A stretch of DNA of 62,473 nucleotides, from assembly GCF_028330985.1 (NCBI RefSeq), contig NZ_JAQMUE010000054.1, positions 1 to 62,473 on the forward strand, written 5' to 3'. The translations under genes and the position numbers were made by a program. Below the pieces are notes generated by a model that worked only from the letters and a program-made list of their open reading frames with translations, searched no databases and was not told the DNA's origin. The stretch's first letter is position 1. Each line of letters starts with the position of its first letter. Positions 34,937 through 44,077 of this stretch are shown piece after piece. Source of the stretch: Roseofilum reptotaenium CS-1145. GTDB lineage: Bacteria > Cyanobacteriota > Cyanobacteriia > Cyanobacteriales > Desertifilaceae.

Positions 34937-36901
34937 AAAAATCTGGGATAGGGGCAACTTTATGATAAATTCTGTCCCTTTCCCCACTATCGATGAAAAC
35001 ATCAAATGTCCGGCATGTTTCTCAGTAATAATTTTATAACTAATCGATAAGCCCAGTCCTGTTCCTTTACCAATGGGCTTGGTCGTAAAAAATGGATCGA
35101 ATAGTCGAGAATGCAATTCCGCAGGAATCCCCGGGCCATTATCGATGATTTTGATGGCAATCCAGTCCCGATCTTCTTGAGATGTTTCAATGACAATAGT
35201 CGGTGATTGCTCTTCTTTTTTCTGTGAAATAAAGTGTTCCTCTAAAGCATCGATTCCATTACTCAAAATATTCATAAACACTTGATTAAGCTGACCGGCA
35301 TAACATTGAATTGGAGGAATAGAACCATATTGTTTGACAATTTTAATCTCTGGTCGTTGACCTTGAGCTTTGATACGACTATTCAAAATCATTAATGTAC
35401 TATCTATGCCAAGATGAATGTCTACGGCTTTGACCTCTGATTCGTCTAACCGGGAAAAATTCCGCAATGATAAAACAATTTTTTTCAACCGTTGGGTTCC
35501 GATTTGCATAGATTCCAGCAAACTGGGCAAATCTTCCGCAACAAAATCAAAATCGATATCTTCCATCATGGTTTTGATTTTTTCACTCGGTTCAGGACAT
35601 TCCTGGCGATATTCACACACCAAATCAAAGATATCTTCAAAATAGGTTTTGGCATATTGTACATTCCCATAAATAAAGTTAACGGGATTATTGATCTCAT
35701 GGGCAACTCCTGCCACTAATCGTCCTAAACTGGACATTTTCTCAGTTTGGACTAATTGCAGTTGAGCCTGTTGTAATTCTTGTAATAACTCTTCTAATTT
35801 CCTATTTTTAATATCAACATTTAATTGAGTCCATGTGGCGATTGATAAGTACATCACTAAAGAGCCAGTTCCCAATAAACCTAATGCCAGTACACTCGCT
35901 GCTCGCCAATTCAACAGGGAATGAGGGGAAGCGGGTAAGACGAGCAGGGAAAGTTCCTGTCGATCCATATTAATTGAACGAATACAAAATTGCCATTGAG
36001 ATTGATAGGGACAGGGGTTAGACCCTCGCCATCTCCTCGATCCAGACTCTAGTTTGCTTAACTGTGCTACATCTGGAGATTGGGTGAGCGTTTCGTTGTC
36101 AGATTTATAGGCCATTAAAAATCCTTCACTGGCACTGACCATCGTTTTATTTAAAGCTGAATCTAACTGATCTTCGGGTACGCCATAGAGATAAAAATCG
36201 ATGTTGTTTAGATTGAGGTGGTAAAGTGCTGCTTCTAGCCAGGTTTGCAATTCGTATAAGCCAAATACTGCTCCTTGAAATATTTCATTCTCATCGAAGA
36301 CTGGATAGTAAATGAGAAAACCTGGCTGGCCATTTTCCAGGGTGACTAATGGAGTGGTTACGCTCAGTCCCAAATATTCTGCCCGATCTAAGGCCTGCAA
36401 CCGTTTGAGATCGGCTGCTGAATCGGAGCCAAGATAGTCTTGCAGTTCATCGAAAGGCTCGATATATGTGGTTGGAAAATGAATGGCACGATCGCCGGCT
36501 GCAACTTGATCGCCGCGATCGCTTAATTCTACCATCTCGTAATATTGCTGCTCATAGCTCTGCCGTTGTTGAGCTTCGACTCTTTTCGCCCAGCCTAGCC
36601 CCAACAAGCCATCATAGTAAGGCAACAGGGTTTGAGAAAAATCTTGAAATTCTTTCTGATTTACTTCTGAACTGGCATTAAAAAAAGCACCCATAGAGCG
36701 AGTTAATTGGGTATAGCTATCTAACTTGCTTTGTAGCTCAGTGACTAAAATGGTAGATTGTTGCTCAAACTTCTCTAAACCTTTAGTCACTTCCCATCGG
36801 TACACCAGTGTGCTGGCTGTAATTGAAAGGGCAATCCCAATAAAACCGACAATACCGGTTGCTTTATAATGTTTGAAGAAGTACAACAAAGTGTTTAGCA
36901 C
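34925..36901 (-). CDS. Membrane sensor histidine kinase with CHASE domain
   Basis: 658 residues. TM1 (about 15-33, IVGFIGIALSITASTLVYRW) and TM2 (about 335-357) bracket an extracytoplasmic CHASE domain with GLGWAKRVEAQQRQ and PGFLIYYPVF. The coiled coil at about 360-385 leads to HisKA VAGVAHEINNPVNFIYGNV (H401) and a HATPase domain with DNGPGIPAEL and GKGTGLGLSISYK. It should sense a small periplasmic ligand. No response regulator is adjacent, so its partner lies elsewhere. The start is a GTG at 36901. Confidence 0.9.
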   Translation of the reverse strand: MLNTLLYFFKHYKATGIVGFIGIALSITASTLVYRWEVTKGLEKFEQQSTILVTELQSKLDSYTQLTRSMGAFFNASSEVNQKEFQDFSQTLLPYYDGLLGLGWAKRVEAQQRQSYEQQYYEMVELSDRGDQVAAGDRAIHFPTTYIEPFDELQDYLGSDSAADLKRLQALDRAEYLGLSVTTPLVTLENGQPGFLIYYPVFDENEIFQGAVFGLYELQTWLEAALYHLNLNNIDFYLYGVPEDQLDSALNKTMVSASEGFLMAYKSDNETLTQSPDVAQLSKLESGSRRWRGSNPCPYQSQWQFCIRSINMDRQELSLLVLPASPHSLLNWRAASVLALGLLGTGSLVMYLSIATWTQLNVDIKNRKLEELLQELQQAQLQLVQTEKMSSLGRLVAGVAHEINNPVNFIYGNVQYAKTYFEDIFDLVCEYRQECPEPSEKIKTMMEDIDFDFVAEDLPSLLESMQIGTQRLKKIVLSLRNFSRLDESEVKAVDIHLGIDSTLMILNSRIKAQGQRPEIKIVKQYGSIPPIQCYAGQLNQVFMNILSNGIDALEEHFISQKKEEQSPTIVIETSQEDRDWIAIKIIDNGPGIPAELHSRLFDPFFTTKPIGKGTGLGLSISYKIITEKHAGHLMFSSIVGKGTEFIIKLPLSQIFLPS

Positions 36902-37062
36902 TATTAAAAAATAATCTCAATAAAAGCAGTGACTTTCTCATTATAGTTCCCGAGTTGAGTTTTGTCCTTCAGAAAGTTAAGAAAAATGGAAGGAGCTTTT
37001 CACCTTGCCTCGAGTAGTCCATAAATAGTGTTATCTGATTACTTTCTATCTATATTTGTGAC

Positions 37063-37091
37063 TTGACAAAATGTACATCATATGTATATGT
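37063..37091 (+). promoter_or_regulatory. Candidate sigma-70 promoter
   Basis: TTGACA (37063-37068) is followed after 16 bases by TATATG (37085-37090), a plausible -35/-10 pair about 190 bases upstream of the small secreted peptide gene. The rest of the 36902-37278 gap is AT-rich and shows no gene or clear hairpin. Confidence 0.35.
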
Positions 37092-37278
37092 CACCCTTGA
37101 GTAATGAGTAAGATGAACTTTTAGACTTGATTTATCGTCTTTTGAAAATATAGAGACAATACCTGAATTCTGTCTTCCTGAAGTCCAAGGGAATGGGATG
37201 AATAGTGAATTAGGTCTTCAGACCATACCTGAGTTTCTATAGAACTCCCCGCTCAATGGGGTGAAGGAGAAGGTTATC

Positions 37279-37500
37279 ATGTTCAACAATCGTAAAATTG
37301 TACCGATCGCGATCGTATTCTGTTTAGGGATGAATCCTCTTTATAGCGATAGGTCCGATTATCCCCTTTCGTCCAAGCAATCCCTGGACTCTTTTTCGAC
37401 TTCAGACCAGAGTCAGCCGAATCGAATCAAACCCTTGGTCAATCCAGAAGCCAGAGATCAACGGGGAGGACGAGGAGATTGTACCTGGTTAGGATGTTAG
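37279..37500 (+). CDS. Small secreted peptide with RGGRGDC tail
   Basis: 73 residues from the ATG at 37279, preceded by GAAGGAGAAGG; a GTG at 37261 is possible. MFNNRKIVPIAIVFCLGMNP is a short signal-like N-terminus. The middle is Ser/Pro/Gln-rich and the end is PEARDQRGGRGDCTWLGC. Gly/Arg-rich tails of this sort occur near the start of several exported cyanobacterial proteins, and RGxGR motifs mark PatS/PatX peptides, but neither pattern is matched exactly. It starts 270 bases before the AAA/STAND module on the same strand. Confidence 0.5.
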   Translation: MFNNRKIVPIAIVFCLGMNPLYSDRSDYPLSSKQSLDSFSTSDQSQPNRIKPLVNPEARDQRGGRGDCTWLGC

Positions 37501-37548
37501 CCCGATTGCCTATTTTCTATTCTCTAGCGCGTCACCATACATAAATTT

Positions 37549-38952
37549 ATGACTTTAGATTTAGGGCGATTTTACCAAGCCTGCAATCCATCTGCACCAT
37601 TAGACTTGGGCGATCCCGACAATTCCCGTTATTATATTGACTTTTCTTCTGTGCGGGGGGGCAAAATTGTCAAAGCCTTGGGTCGTACCATTATCACCCT
37701 ATCTCCCGATCGCCCCACGTGCCAACTGTTCACCGGCCATATTGGATGTGGGAAATCCACCGAATTATTGCGCTTAAAAGCCTTGCTAGAGGAACAAAAC
37801 TTCGAGGTTGTCTACTTTGAATCCTCCGAAGACCTAGATATGGGCGATATTGACATTACCGATATTTTATTGGCGATCGCCCGTCAAGTCAGCGAACATT
37901 TACAGCAGCGCTCTATCGAACTGCAACCGCGCACGTTCAAAACCCTGCTCAAAGACGCGGTAGACTTTCTGCAAACCCCCATCGACTTAAGCGCCGAAGC
38001 CTCCATTCCCGGAGTCGGAGACATCAGCGCCAACAGTAGCGGTGAACTGGAATTCTCCCTTCCCCTCGGTATTGCCAAAATCACGGCCAAAACCAAAGAA
38101 AGTCAAAAACTGCGCCACCGTCTTCGTAACTATCTCGAACCGCGCACCGCCAGTATTTTAGAAGCCATCAACCAAGAACTCCTGCAAGTCGCCACTGCGC
38201 AACTCAAGCGTCAGGGGAAAAAAGGATTAGTCGTCATTATCGATAACCTCGACCGGGTACATAATCAAGCCGGGCCAACTGGACGACTCTTACCGGAATA
38301 TCTATTTATTGACCGAGGCGCGCAACTGCGTCAACTCGACTGCCATCTCGTCTATACAATTCCCCTCTCCCTGATTTTTTCCAGTGAATGCGAAACCCTA
38401 AAAAATCGCCTTGGAGGGGGAATTACCCCCAAAGTTCTACCCATGGTTCCAGTGAAAACCCGCACTGGAGAACCCTTCCCCTTGGGGATGCAACTCTTGC
38501 ACCATATGGTCTTAACCCGTGCATTTCCCGATCGCACCTTAGAAGAACAACAGGCCTGTATTTTAGAACTCTTTGACCACCCGGATACCTTAGATAGGCT
38601 CTGTGAAGTCAGCGGGGGTCACATGCGAAACCTCTTGGGAATGCTCTTTAGTTGTCTGCAACAAGAAGACCCGCCCTTTTCACGGGATATACTAGAGACA
38701 GTCATTCGAGACCGTCGGGATTATTTAACCACCTCGATTAACGATGAGATATGGGAACTCTTGTATCGAGTGGTCAATCAGCAAAGCGTACAAGGAGACC
38801 TAGAATACTTGACCTTATTACGCAGTATGTTTGTCTTTGAGTACCGAGATGCTGAAGGCTCTTGGTTTGCCCTCAATCCCGCCCTATACGAGCATCAAAA
38901 GTTCAAGCAATGGTTAGCACAGAACAACAGTGGGAAGATTGCGACTTCATAG
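37549..38952 (+). CDS. AAA-like P-loop ATPase of STAND-WD40 module (copy B)
   Basis: 467 residues. Walker A is GHIGCGKSTELL (K69), YFESSEDLDMGDIDITDILL follows it, Walker B is in LVVIIDNLDRV and the sensor-like strand is HLVYTIPLSL. The helical C-terminal part ends with WFALNPALY. It matches the copy A ATPase (4640-6016) along the whole length, with shared blocks such as CDEYNRL/SECETL and SGGHMRNLL/SGGHVRELL. The next gene overlaps it by 43 bases from its preferred start, indicating translational coupling. A dedicated partner for the STAND protein is the simplest reading. Confidence 0.85.
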   Translation: MTLDLGRFYQACNPSAPLDLGDPDNSRYYIDFSSVRGGKIVKALGRTIITLSPDRPTCQLFTGHIGCGKSTELLRLKALLEEQNFEVVYFESSEDLDMGDIDITDILLAIARQVSEHLQQRSIELQPRTFKTLLKDAVDFLQTPIDLSAEASIPGVGDISANSSGELEFSLPLGIAKITAKTKESQKLRHRLRNYLEPRTASILEAINQELLQVATAQLKRQGKKGLVVIIDNLDRVHNQAGPTGRLLPEYLFIDRGAQLRQLDCHLVYTIPLSLIFSSECETLKNRLGGGITPKVLPMVPVKTRTGEPFPLGMQLLHHMVLTRAFPDRTLEEQQACILELFDHPDTLDRLCEVSGGHMRNLLGMLFSCLQQEDPPFSRDILETVIRDRRDYLTTSINDEIWELLYRVVNQQSVQGDLEYLTLLRSMFVFEYRDAEGSWFALNPALYEHQKFKQWLAQNNSGKIATS

Positions 38953-41900
38953 AGAATGAACGGGCCCTCAAACAGTTGGCCCGAGCTATTTCTCTGTCTC
39001 AAGGGCAATTTTCCTTAATTTTGGTACGCTGTAACTATGTCCAATTGCGAGAAAAGGTATTAAAACAGCTATCGGAGGTATTGAAGGCGCGATCGCCAAA
39101 AATAACGGATGAAATTCCCCCATTTCGATGCTTGCAATTATCCCCAGACATTAACCATTTATATCACACGGTTAAAGCTGATTTTGCCCTAACTGAAGAT
39201 CGACCCTCTGCATTATTGGTCTTAGGTCTAGAATCCGTCATTAACTTAGAAGATATCTTAATTTCCACCAATGTTATCCGGGATGAATTTCGCAAACAAC
39301 TCAATTGTCCTCTCGTTTTATGGGTCAACGATCGCCTACTCCATCAATTTTTGCAACTTGCACCCGATTTTGCCAACTTTGCTGCTAATCCCATCTCCTT
39401 CGAGATGACCACCGAAGCGCTTTCTACCCTGATTATCCAGAAAGCACAAACCTTACTCGACAATCTCTTAAGTCGCGATAAGAAACAACTACTCGCCTTT
39501 CCCCTGTCTTTTATTTCTCCCAAACAGGGAGGATGTGGCCAACATCGCGCCGAATTAGAATTTGCCCTCTCTACCCTGGAGCGTCGAGAAACTGTATTTG
39601 ATGCCAGTTTAGAAGCGAGAGTCGCGATTCTTTTAGGTCACGATCGATTGATGCAAGGGCAGATTGAAGGCGCGATCGATTCTTATCAAACTGCATTAAA
39701 TTATGAACAACAGTTATCCCCTCAGCCCAATTTAGAGCATCAAGGCCTATTGCTCTTCTATCTAGGACTTTGTTCCTTTTATCCCGCCCAAGAAAACCCA
39801 GAAAATCAGCAATTATGGGAACAGGCGTGGCATTATTTCTATCAGGCTATACAGTGCTTTCAAGATGCTGACCGGCAGGATTTAATGGCGCAAATGACGG
39901 GACAAGTCAGTGATGTACTGCAACATTTACAAGCCTGGGAAACTCTCGTAGAGTTTACCCAAAAGTCTCTTGATTTGCATCAGCAGTATGGTTTACCCAT
40001 TCAGTTAGCTCTCGATTATGGTTTTTTAGGCAAACTCGCCCTAGAACAGGGAAAGTGGGAAATAGCCCGCGAGCAATTAAAGCAGTGTTTAGCAATTTTA
40101 GACTCAGCAGCAACCCCACCTATTGACCAAGATTTTCCGCCTTTACCGCAAGGATTATATCCTCTCCTCTGGTCTCAGTTATTTCAATTACAATTAGTCC
40201 AATGTTTGCGTCATTTGAAGCACTATGAACAGGCTTATCAGACGTTAGCAGCAGCGAAACATAAACTAGAATATGCCATTACCCAAAGCAATGCTCGCCA
40301 TGACCCACACCGATATTTACGCTTATTGAAAGGGCTGCGATCGCTCTATTTTGATGAACAATGTTATCGAGAAGCCTTTTTACTCAAACAAGAAAAGCGC
40401 TCAGTCCAGTCCCAGTATGGATTACGTCCCTTTGTGGGGGCAGGCCAATTAAGACCCGCTCAACAAGCCTTAAATCCCCTATTGGCTAATCGCATAGAAA
40501 CGGATGCACAGGTTGGAGAAGTCGCTGAAGCTATCTCTACCTCTAACCGTCAAAAAGATGTGCAAAACCTCCTTTATCGGATTAGTCGTCCGGATTATAA
40601 AATAACCGTGATTCATGGCCCTTCTGGAGTGGGAAAAAGTTCGATTGTTAGCGCAGGATTAGTCCCTACTTTGCATCGAACTACCCTAGGAGATCAAATT
40701 CCAGTTCCGGTCGTTATCCGCGTATATTCCGATTGGGTTTTGAATTTTGGGAAAGCCTTCAATGAATCCTTAAAACACTTTCAATTCACTCCTAGAGAAA
40801 TCTCAGATTATACCCCAGAAATTTATCTACAAGCCTTCGACCAAATTGCCGATCAAAGTGGCTTGACAGTACTCATTTTTGACCAGTTTGAAGAATTTTT
40901 CTTTGTCTGTACTGAGCTTGAAAAGCGACAAGCCTTTTATCAGTTTTTAGAACAGTGTATCAATCAAGCAGGGCTGAAAATTATTTTCTCAATTCGGGAA
41001 GATTATTTACATCATCTGTTGGAAATTGAACAAAATATATCCTTAGAGGCGATCGCCTGTAATTTACTCGATAAAAGTAATCGCTATGCTTTGGGCAATT
41101 TTTCCAAAGCACATACCTTTGAAGTGATTAAAAATTTGACTCAGAAGACTAAATTTGAACTGGATGATGATTTGATTGAGGCTTTAGTCAATGATTTATC
41201 GGTGGGAACCAATGAAGTCAGACCAATTGAATTACAAATTGTTGGCTCTCAACTTCAAGAGCTTAACATTACCACACTAGAGCAATATCTTCAAGTCGAA
41301 TCGAAGCACAAATTGGTCGAGAAATTTTTAGAATCTGTAATTGCAGATTGTGGAGAAAAGAACGAGTATCATGCCCGAAAAGTAGTTTACACTTTTATCG
41401 ATGAAGACGACAATCGGCCTTTAAAGACGAAATCCGAAATTTTAGCCCAAATGGGTTCCGATCTTGCTCCAGAAACCCTAGAGCTAATTTTAGATATTTT
41501 CTTTGGATCGGGCTTAATCTATCCGATTCCCGAACAACCCGAACCCCGGTATCAGTTGGTTCATGATTATCTGGTTGAGTTTATCCAAACCCAGAAACAA
41601 CAGGCTATTCATCAGGAGCGATCGCAGCTTCAGGAAGAAAACGCCCAAAATCAAAAAGAAATTGAAGATTTACGGGATGAAAATCTTCTCATTTCTCAAC
41701 TTGCTGAAGAGCGCTATAAGGCAGTACAACAGGATTTGGAAGATTATATCCCGAATTCCAATCATTCTGCTTCCGAGTCAGAATCTATAGACCAGGAGAA
41801 AAAACGCTTATCGAAAGGAAAACTCGTTCTGGAAAACTTGCGGCAAGAAAAAACATTATTAACCGCGTTAGCCCAAGCAAAAGCGAAACATAAAAAGAGT

Positions 41901-44054
41901 GAACGACAGCGCAAGTTAATTTTGAATTCTCTCTTAGTAGGTGCGGGCTTTTTTATCCTAGGATTAGGAGGATTTGCCTGGAATGGGGTGATTAATCAGA
42001 TTAAAACATTAGGGACATCTTCTGAAGCTTTAGTAGGACTCAATAATGAAATTGAAGGTTTAACTACCGGACTGAAAGCGGGAGAACAGATTAAAAGTAC
42101 GCCATTTTTGCCTAAATCAGTTTCCGATACAATTGAGAAAACCCTATCCTATGCAGTTTATAGAATTAGTGAAGAAAATCGCTTAGAAGCACATAAAGAT
42201 GGGGTTTATGCCGCCACCTTTAGCCCCGATGGTAAACTGATTGCCACCGCAGGGGAAGACCGCACCATTCGCATCTGGGATGAGCAAGGCAAGCCTGGTT
42301 TTACGATTCCTGGTCATCAAGATATTATTACCAGTTTGGTGTTTCTGGAGGATGGAAAATGGTTAGCCTCTGGCAGTTGGGATCATAGTATTAAACTGTG
42401 GAATTTAGGCAAGTTTCCCGATTTAGGCAAGATAGCGAACTTAGATCGGATAGAATATGTGGAATTAAAGGGTCATACGGATCAAGTTATTGCTCTCGCT
42501 GCTCATCAAGACCCGAAGAATCCTTTGATTGCTTCAGCGAGTCGAGATCAAACTGTAAAAATCTGGCGTAAAGATGGCTCGGAAGTGGTAACTTTATCCC
42601 ATGATTTTCCTGTATTAAGTGTGGTATTTTCTCCCGATGGTCAGTTGGTTGCTACAGCTAGTTTTGACGGCAAGATTCGCTTTTGGAGTTTGGATGGTTC
42701 GTTAGTCAAAACCTTTGTGGGCGAGCCAGAAGTGCAAGAAATATATAGCATGAGTTGGTCAGAAAGGGGACTTTTGGCGACTGCCGGTCAGGTCATTGAT
42801 GAGGAAACGGGACAGAAAAAAGGGACGGTAAGTTTTTGGACTGAGGAGGGCTTTCTTACGCAAATTGAAGCCCATGAGGATACCGTTTTAGATGTGCGAT
42901 TTAGTCCCAATGGGAAACAGTTTGTGACGGCAAGTAAAGATAAGACGATTAAAATTTGGGGGGGGTTGGATAATAACAGTTTGCAAAAAACCTTAATTGG
43001 TCATACCCATTGGGTTCCCAAGGTGGGGTTTAGTCCTGATGGGAGTCGCATTGTTTCGGCTAGTTTGGATAAGTCGGTGAAGGTGTGGCGCTTGAATAAG
43101 TCCCTGATGGAGGTCTGGGACGGGGGTGGGGCGCTGAATGGGGTGAGTGTGAGTGGCAGTAAAATTGCTACGATCGGGGATTATGGCATGATTACGTTAT
43201 GGCAACCGGATGGGACGGTGCTAAAGTCCTGGAAAGGTCATGAGGGACAGGTTTGGGGAGTTGACTTTACACCAGATGGTCAGCAGTTGGTGACGGCAGG
43301 GGACGATCTCCAAGTCAAGGTTTGGAACCTAAAGGGTGAGCTGCTGCAAACGTTGGAGGGTCATCGAGATGTGGTTCTCAGTGTCAGCGTCAGTCCCGAT
43401 GGAAAGTATATTGCTTCAGGAAGTAAGGATTATCGGGTGAAGTTATGGCGCACAGATGGGACGTTATTGAAAACTTTATTCACGGATAGCTCTGCCATTA
43501 ATTGGGTCAGTTTTAGCCCTGATGGTCAACTCGTGGCTGCTGCAAGCGATGAGGGACGAGTAAAATTATGGCGTACGGATGGCACTCAGGTGGGAACTCT
43601 GCGACATCGAGCTGGGGTTTGGGGCGTAACTTTTTCTCCTGATGGTCAGGCGATCGCCACTGCCAGTTATGATAGCCGAGTCAAACTCTGGAACCGACAG
43701 GGACAACTATTGGGTGAACCCCTGGAACATGAGGGAAACACCGTAACCAGTGTTGCCTTTAGTCCTGACGGAGAGCAGTTAGCATCCGCCAGCCACAACA
43801 CCATTCGCCTCTGGCGCAAAGACGGAACCTTACTGCATGTGCTGACTGCAAGTTCCCATCGTTCGATTAATGGACTTAGTTTCACTTCCGATGGCAAAAC
43901 CCTGATTTCTGTCGGTGGAGATGGACAAGTCACCCTATGGCATCTAGATCAGTTGGAACTCGACCAGCTATTAGAAACGGGATGTCAATGGTTACAAGGG
44001 TATTTGGAGAACAATCCTACGGGTCAAAAAGAGAGACTGTCTGTGTGTGACTGA
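38910..44054 (+). CDS. STAND NTPase with TPR-like, membrane and WD40 regions (copy B)
   Basis: 1714 residues from the ATG at 38910, chosen because alignment with copy A starts nearby; an upstream ATG at 38862 gives 1730. The N-domain (1-175) is NTPase-like without a P-loop, and TPR-like helices span about 190-530. The P-loop is HGPSGVGKSS (K576) and Walker B is LIFDQFEEFFF. A STAND helical region and a coiled coil precede one membrane helix near 1005-1030. About 13 WD40 blades (about 1092-1690) include TAGEDRTIRIWD and SASRDQTVKIW, and the C-terminal helix has LDQLLETGCQWL. It probably acts as a membrane-tethered sensor whose NTPase oligomerises on ligand binding. Confidence 0.88.
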   Translation: MVSTEQQWEDCDFIENERALKQLARAISLSQGQFSLILVRCNYVQLREKVLKQLSEVLKARSPKITDEIPPFRCLQLSPDINHLYHTVKADFALTEDRPSALLVLGLESVINLEDILISTNVIRDEFRKQLNCPLVLWVNDRLLHQFLQLAPDFANFAANPISFEMTTEALSTLIIQKAQTLLDNLLSRDKKQLLAFPLSFISPKQGGCGQHRAELEFALSTLERRETVFDASLEARVAILLGHDRLMQGQIEGAIDSYQTALNYEQQLSPQPNLEHQGLLLFYLGLCSFYPAQENPENQQLWEQAWHYFYQAIQCFQDADRQDLMAQMTGQVSDVLQHLQAWETLVEFTQKSLDLHQQYGLPIQLALDYGFLGKLALEQGKWEIAREQLKQCLAILDSAATPPIDQDFPPLPQGLYPLLWSQLFQLQLVQCLRHLKHYEQAYQTLAAAKHKLEYAITQSNARHDPHRYLRLLKGLRSLYFDEQCYREAFLLKQEKRSVQSQYGLRPFVGAGQLRPAQQALNPLLANRIETDAQVGEVAEAISTSNRQKDVQNLLYRISRPDYKITVIHGPSGVGKSSIVSAGLVPTLHRTTLGDQIPVPVVIRVYSDWVLNFGKAFNESLKHFQFTPREISDYTPEIYLQAFDQIADQSGLTVLIFDQFEEFFFVCTELEKRQAFYQFLEQCINQAGLKIIFSIREDYLHHLLEIEQNISLEAIACNLLDKSNRYALGNFSKAHTFEVIKNLTQKTKFELDDDLIEALVNDLSVGTNEVRPIELQIVGSQLQELNITTLEQYLQVESKHKLVEKFLESVIADCGEKNEYHARKVVYTFIDEDDNRPLKTKSEILAQMGSDLAPETLELILDIFFGSGLIYPIPEQPEPRYQLVHDYLVEFIQTQKQQAIHQERSQLQEENAQNQKEIEDLRDENLLISQLAEERYKAVQQDLEDYIPNSNHSASESESIDQEKKRLSKGKLVLENLRQEKTLLTALAQAKAKHKKSERQRKLILNSLLVGAGFFILGLGGFAWNGVINQIKTLGTSSEALVGLNNEIEGLTTGLKAGEQIKSTPFLPKSVSDTIEKTLSYAVYRISEENRLEAHKDGVYAATFSPDGKLIATAGEDRTIRIWDEQGKPGFTIPGHQDIITSLVFLEDGKWLASGSWDHSIKLWNLGKFPDLGKIANLDRIEYVELKGHTDQVIALAAHQDPKNPLIASASRDQTVKIWRKDGSEVVTLSHDFPVLSVVFSPDGQLVATASFDGKIRFWSLDGSLVKTFVGEPEVQEIYSMSWSERGLLATAGQVIDEETGQKKGTVSFWTEEGFLTQIEAHEDTVLDVRFSPNGKQFVTASKDKTIKIWGGLDNNSLQKTLIGHTHWVPKVGFSPDGSRIVSASLDKSVKVWRLNKSLMEVWDGGGALNGVSVSGSKIATIGDYGMITLWQPDGTVLKSWKGHEGQVWGVDFTPDGQQLVTAGDDLQVKVWNLKGELLQTLEGHRDVVLSVSVSPDGKYIASGSKDYRVKLWRTDGTLLKTLFTDSSAINWVSFSPDGQLVAAASDEGRVKLWRTDGTQVGTLRHRAGVWGVTFSPDGQAIATASYDSRVKLWNRQGQLLGEPLEHEGNTVTSVAFSPDGEQLASASHNTIRLWRKDGTLLHVLTASSHRSINGLSFTSDGKTLISVGGDGQVTLWHLDQLELDQLLETGCQWLQGYLENNPTGQKERLSVCD

Positions 44055-44077
44055 AGATCTTCACAATAGTATAACGA

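Noticed and set aside
37462-37500. PatS/PatX-type heterocyst inhibitor peptide
   Set aside because: The exact RGSGR or RGTGR motif is absent; RGGRGDC is only a partial resemblance.
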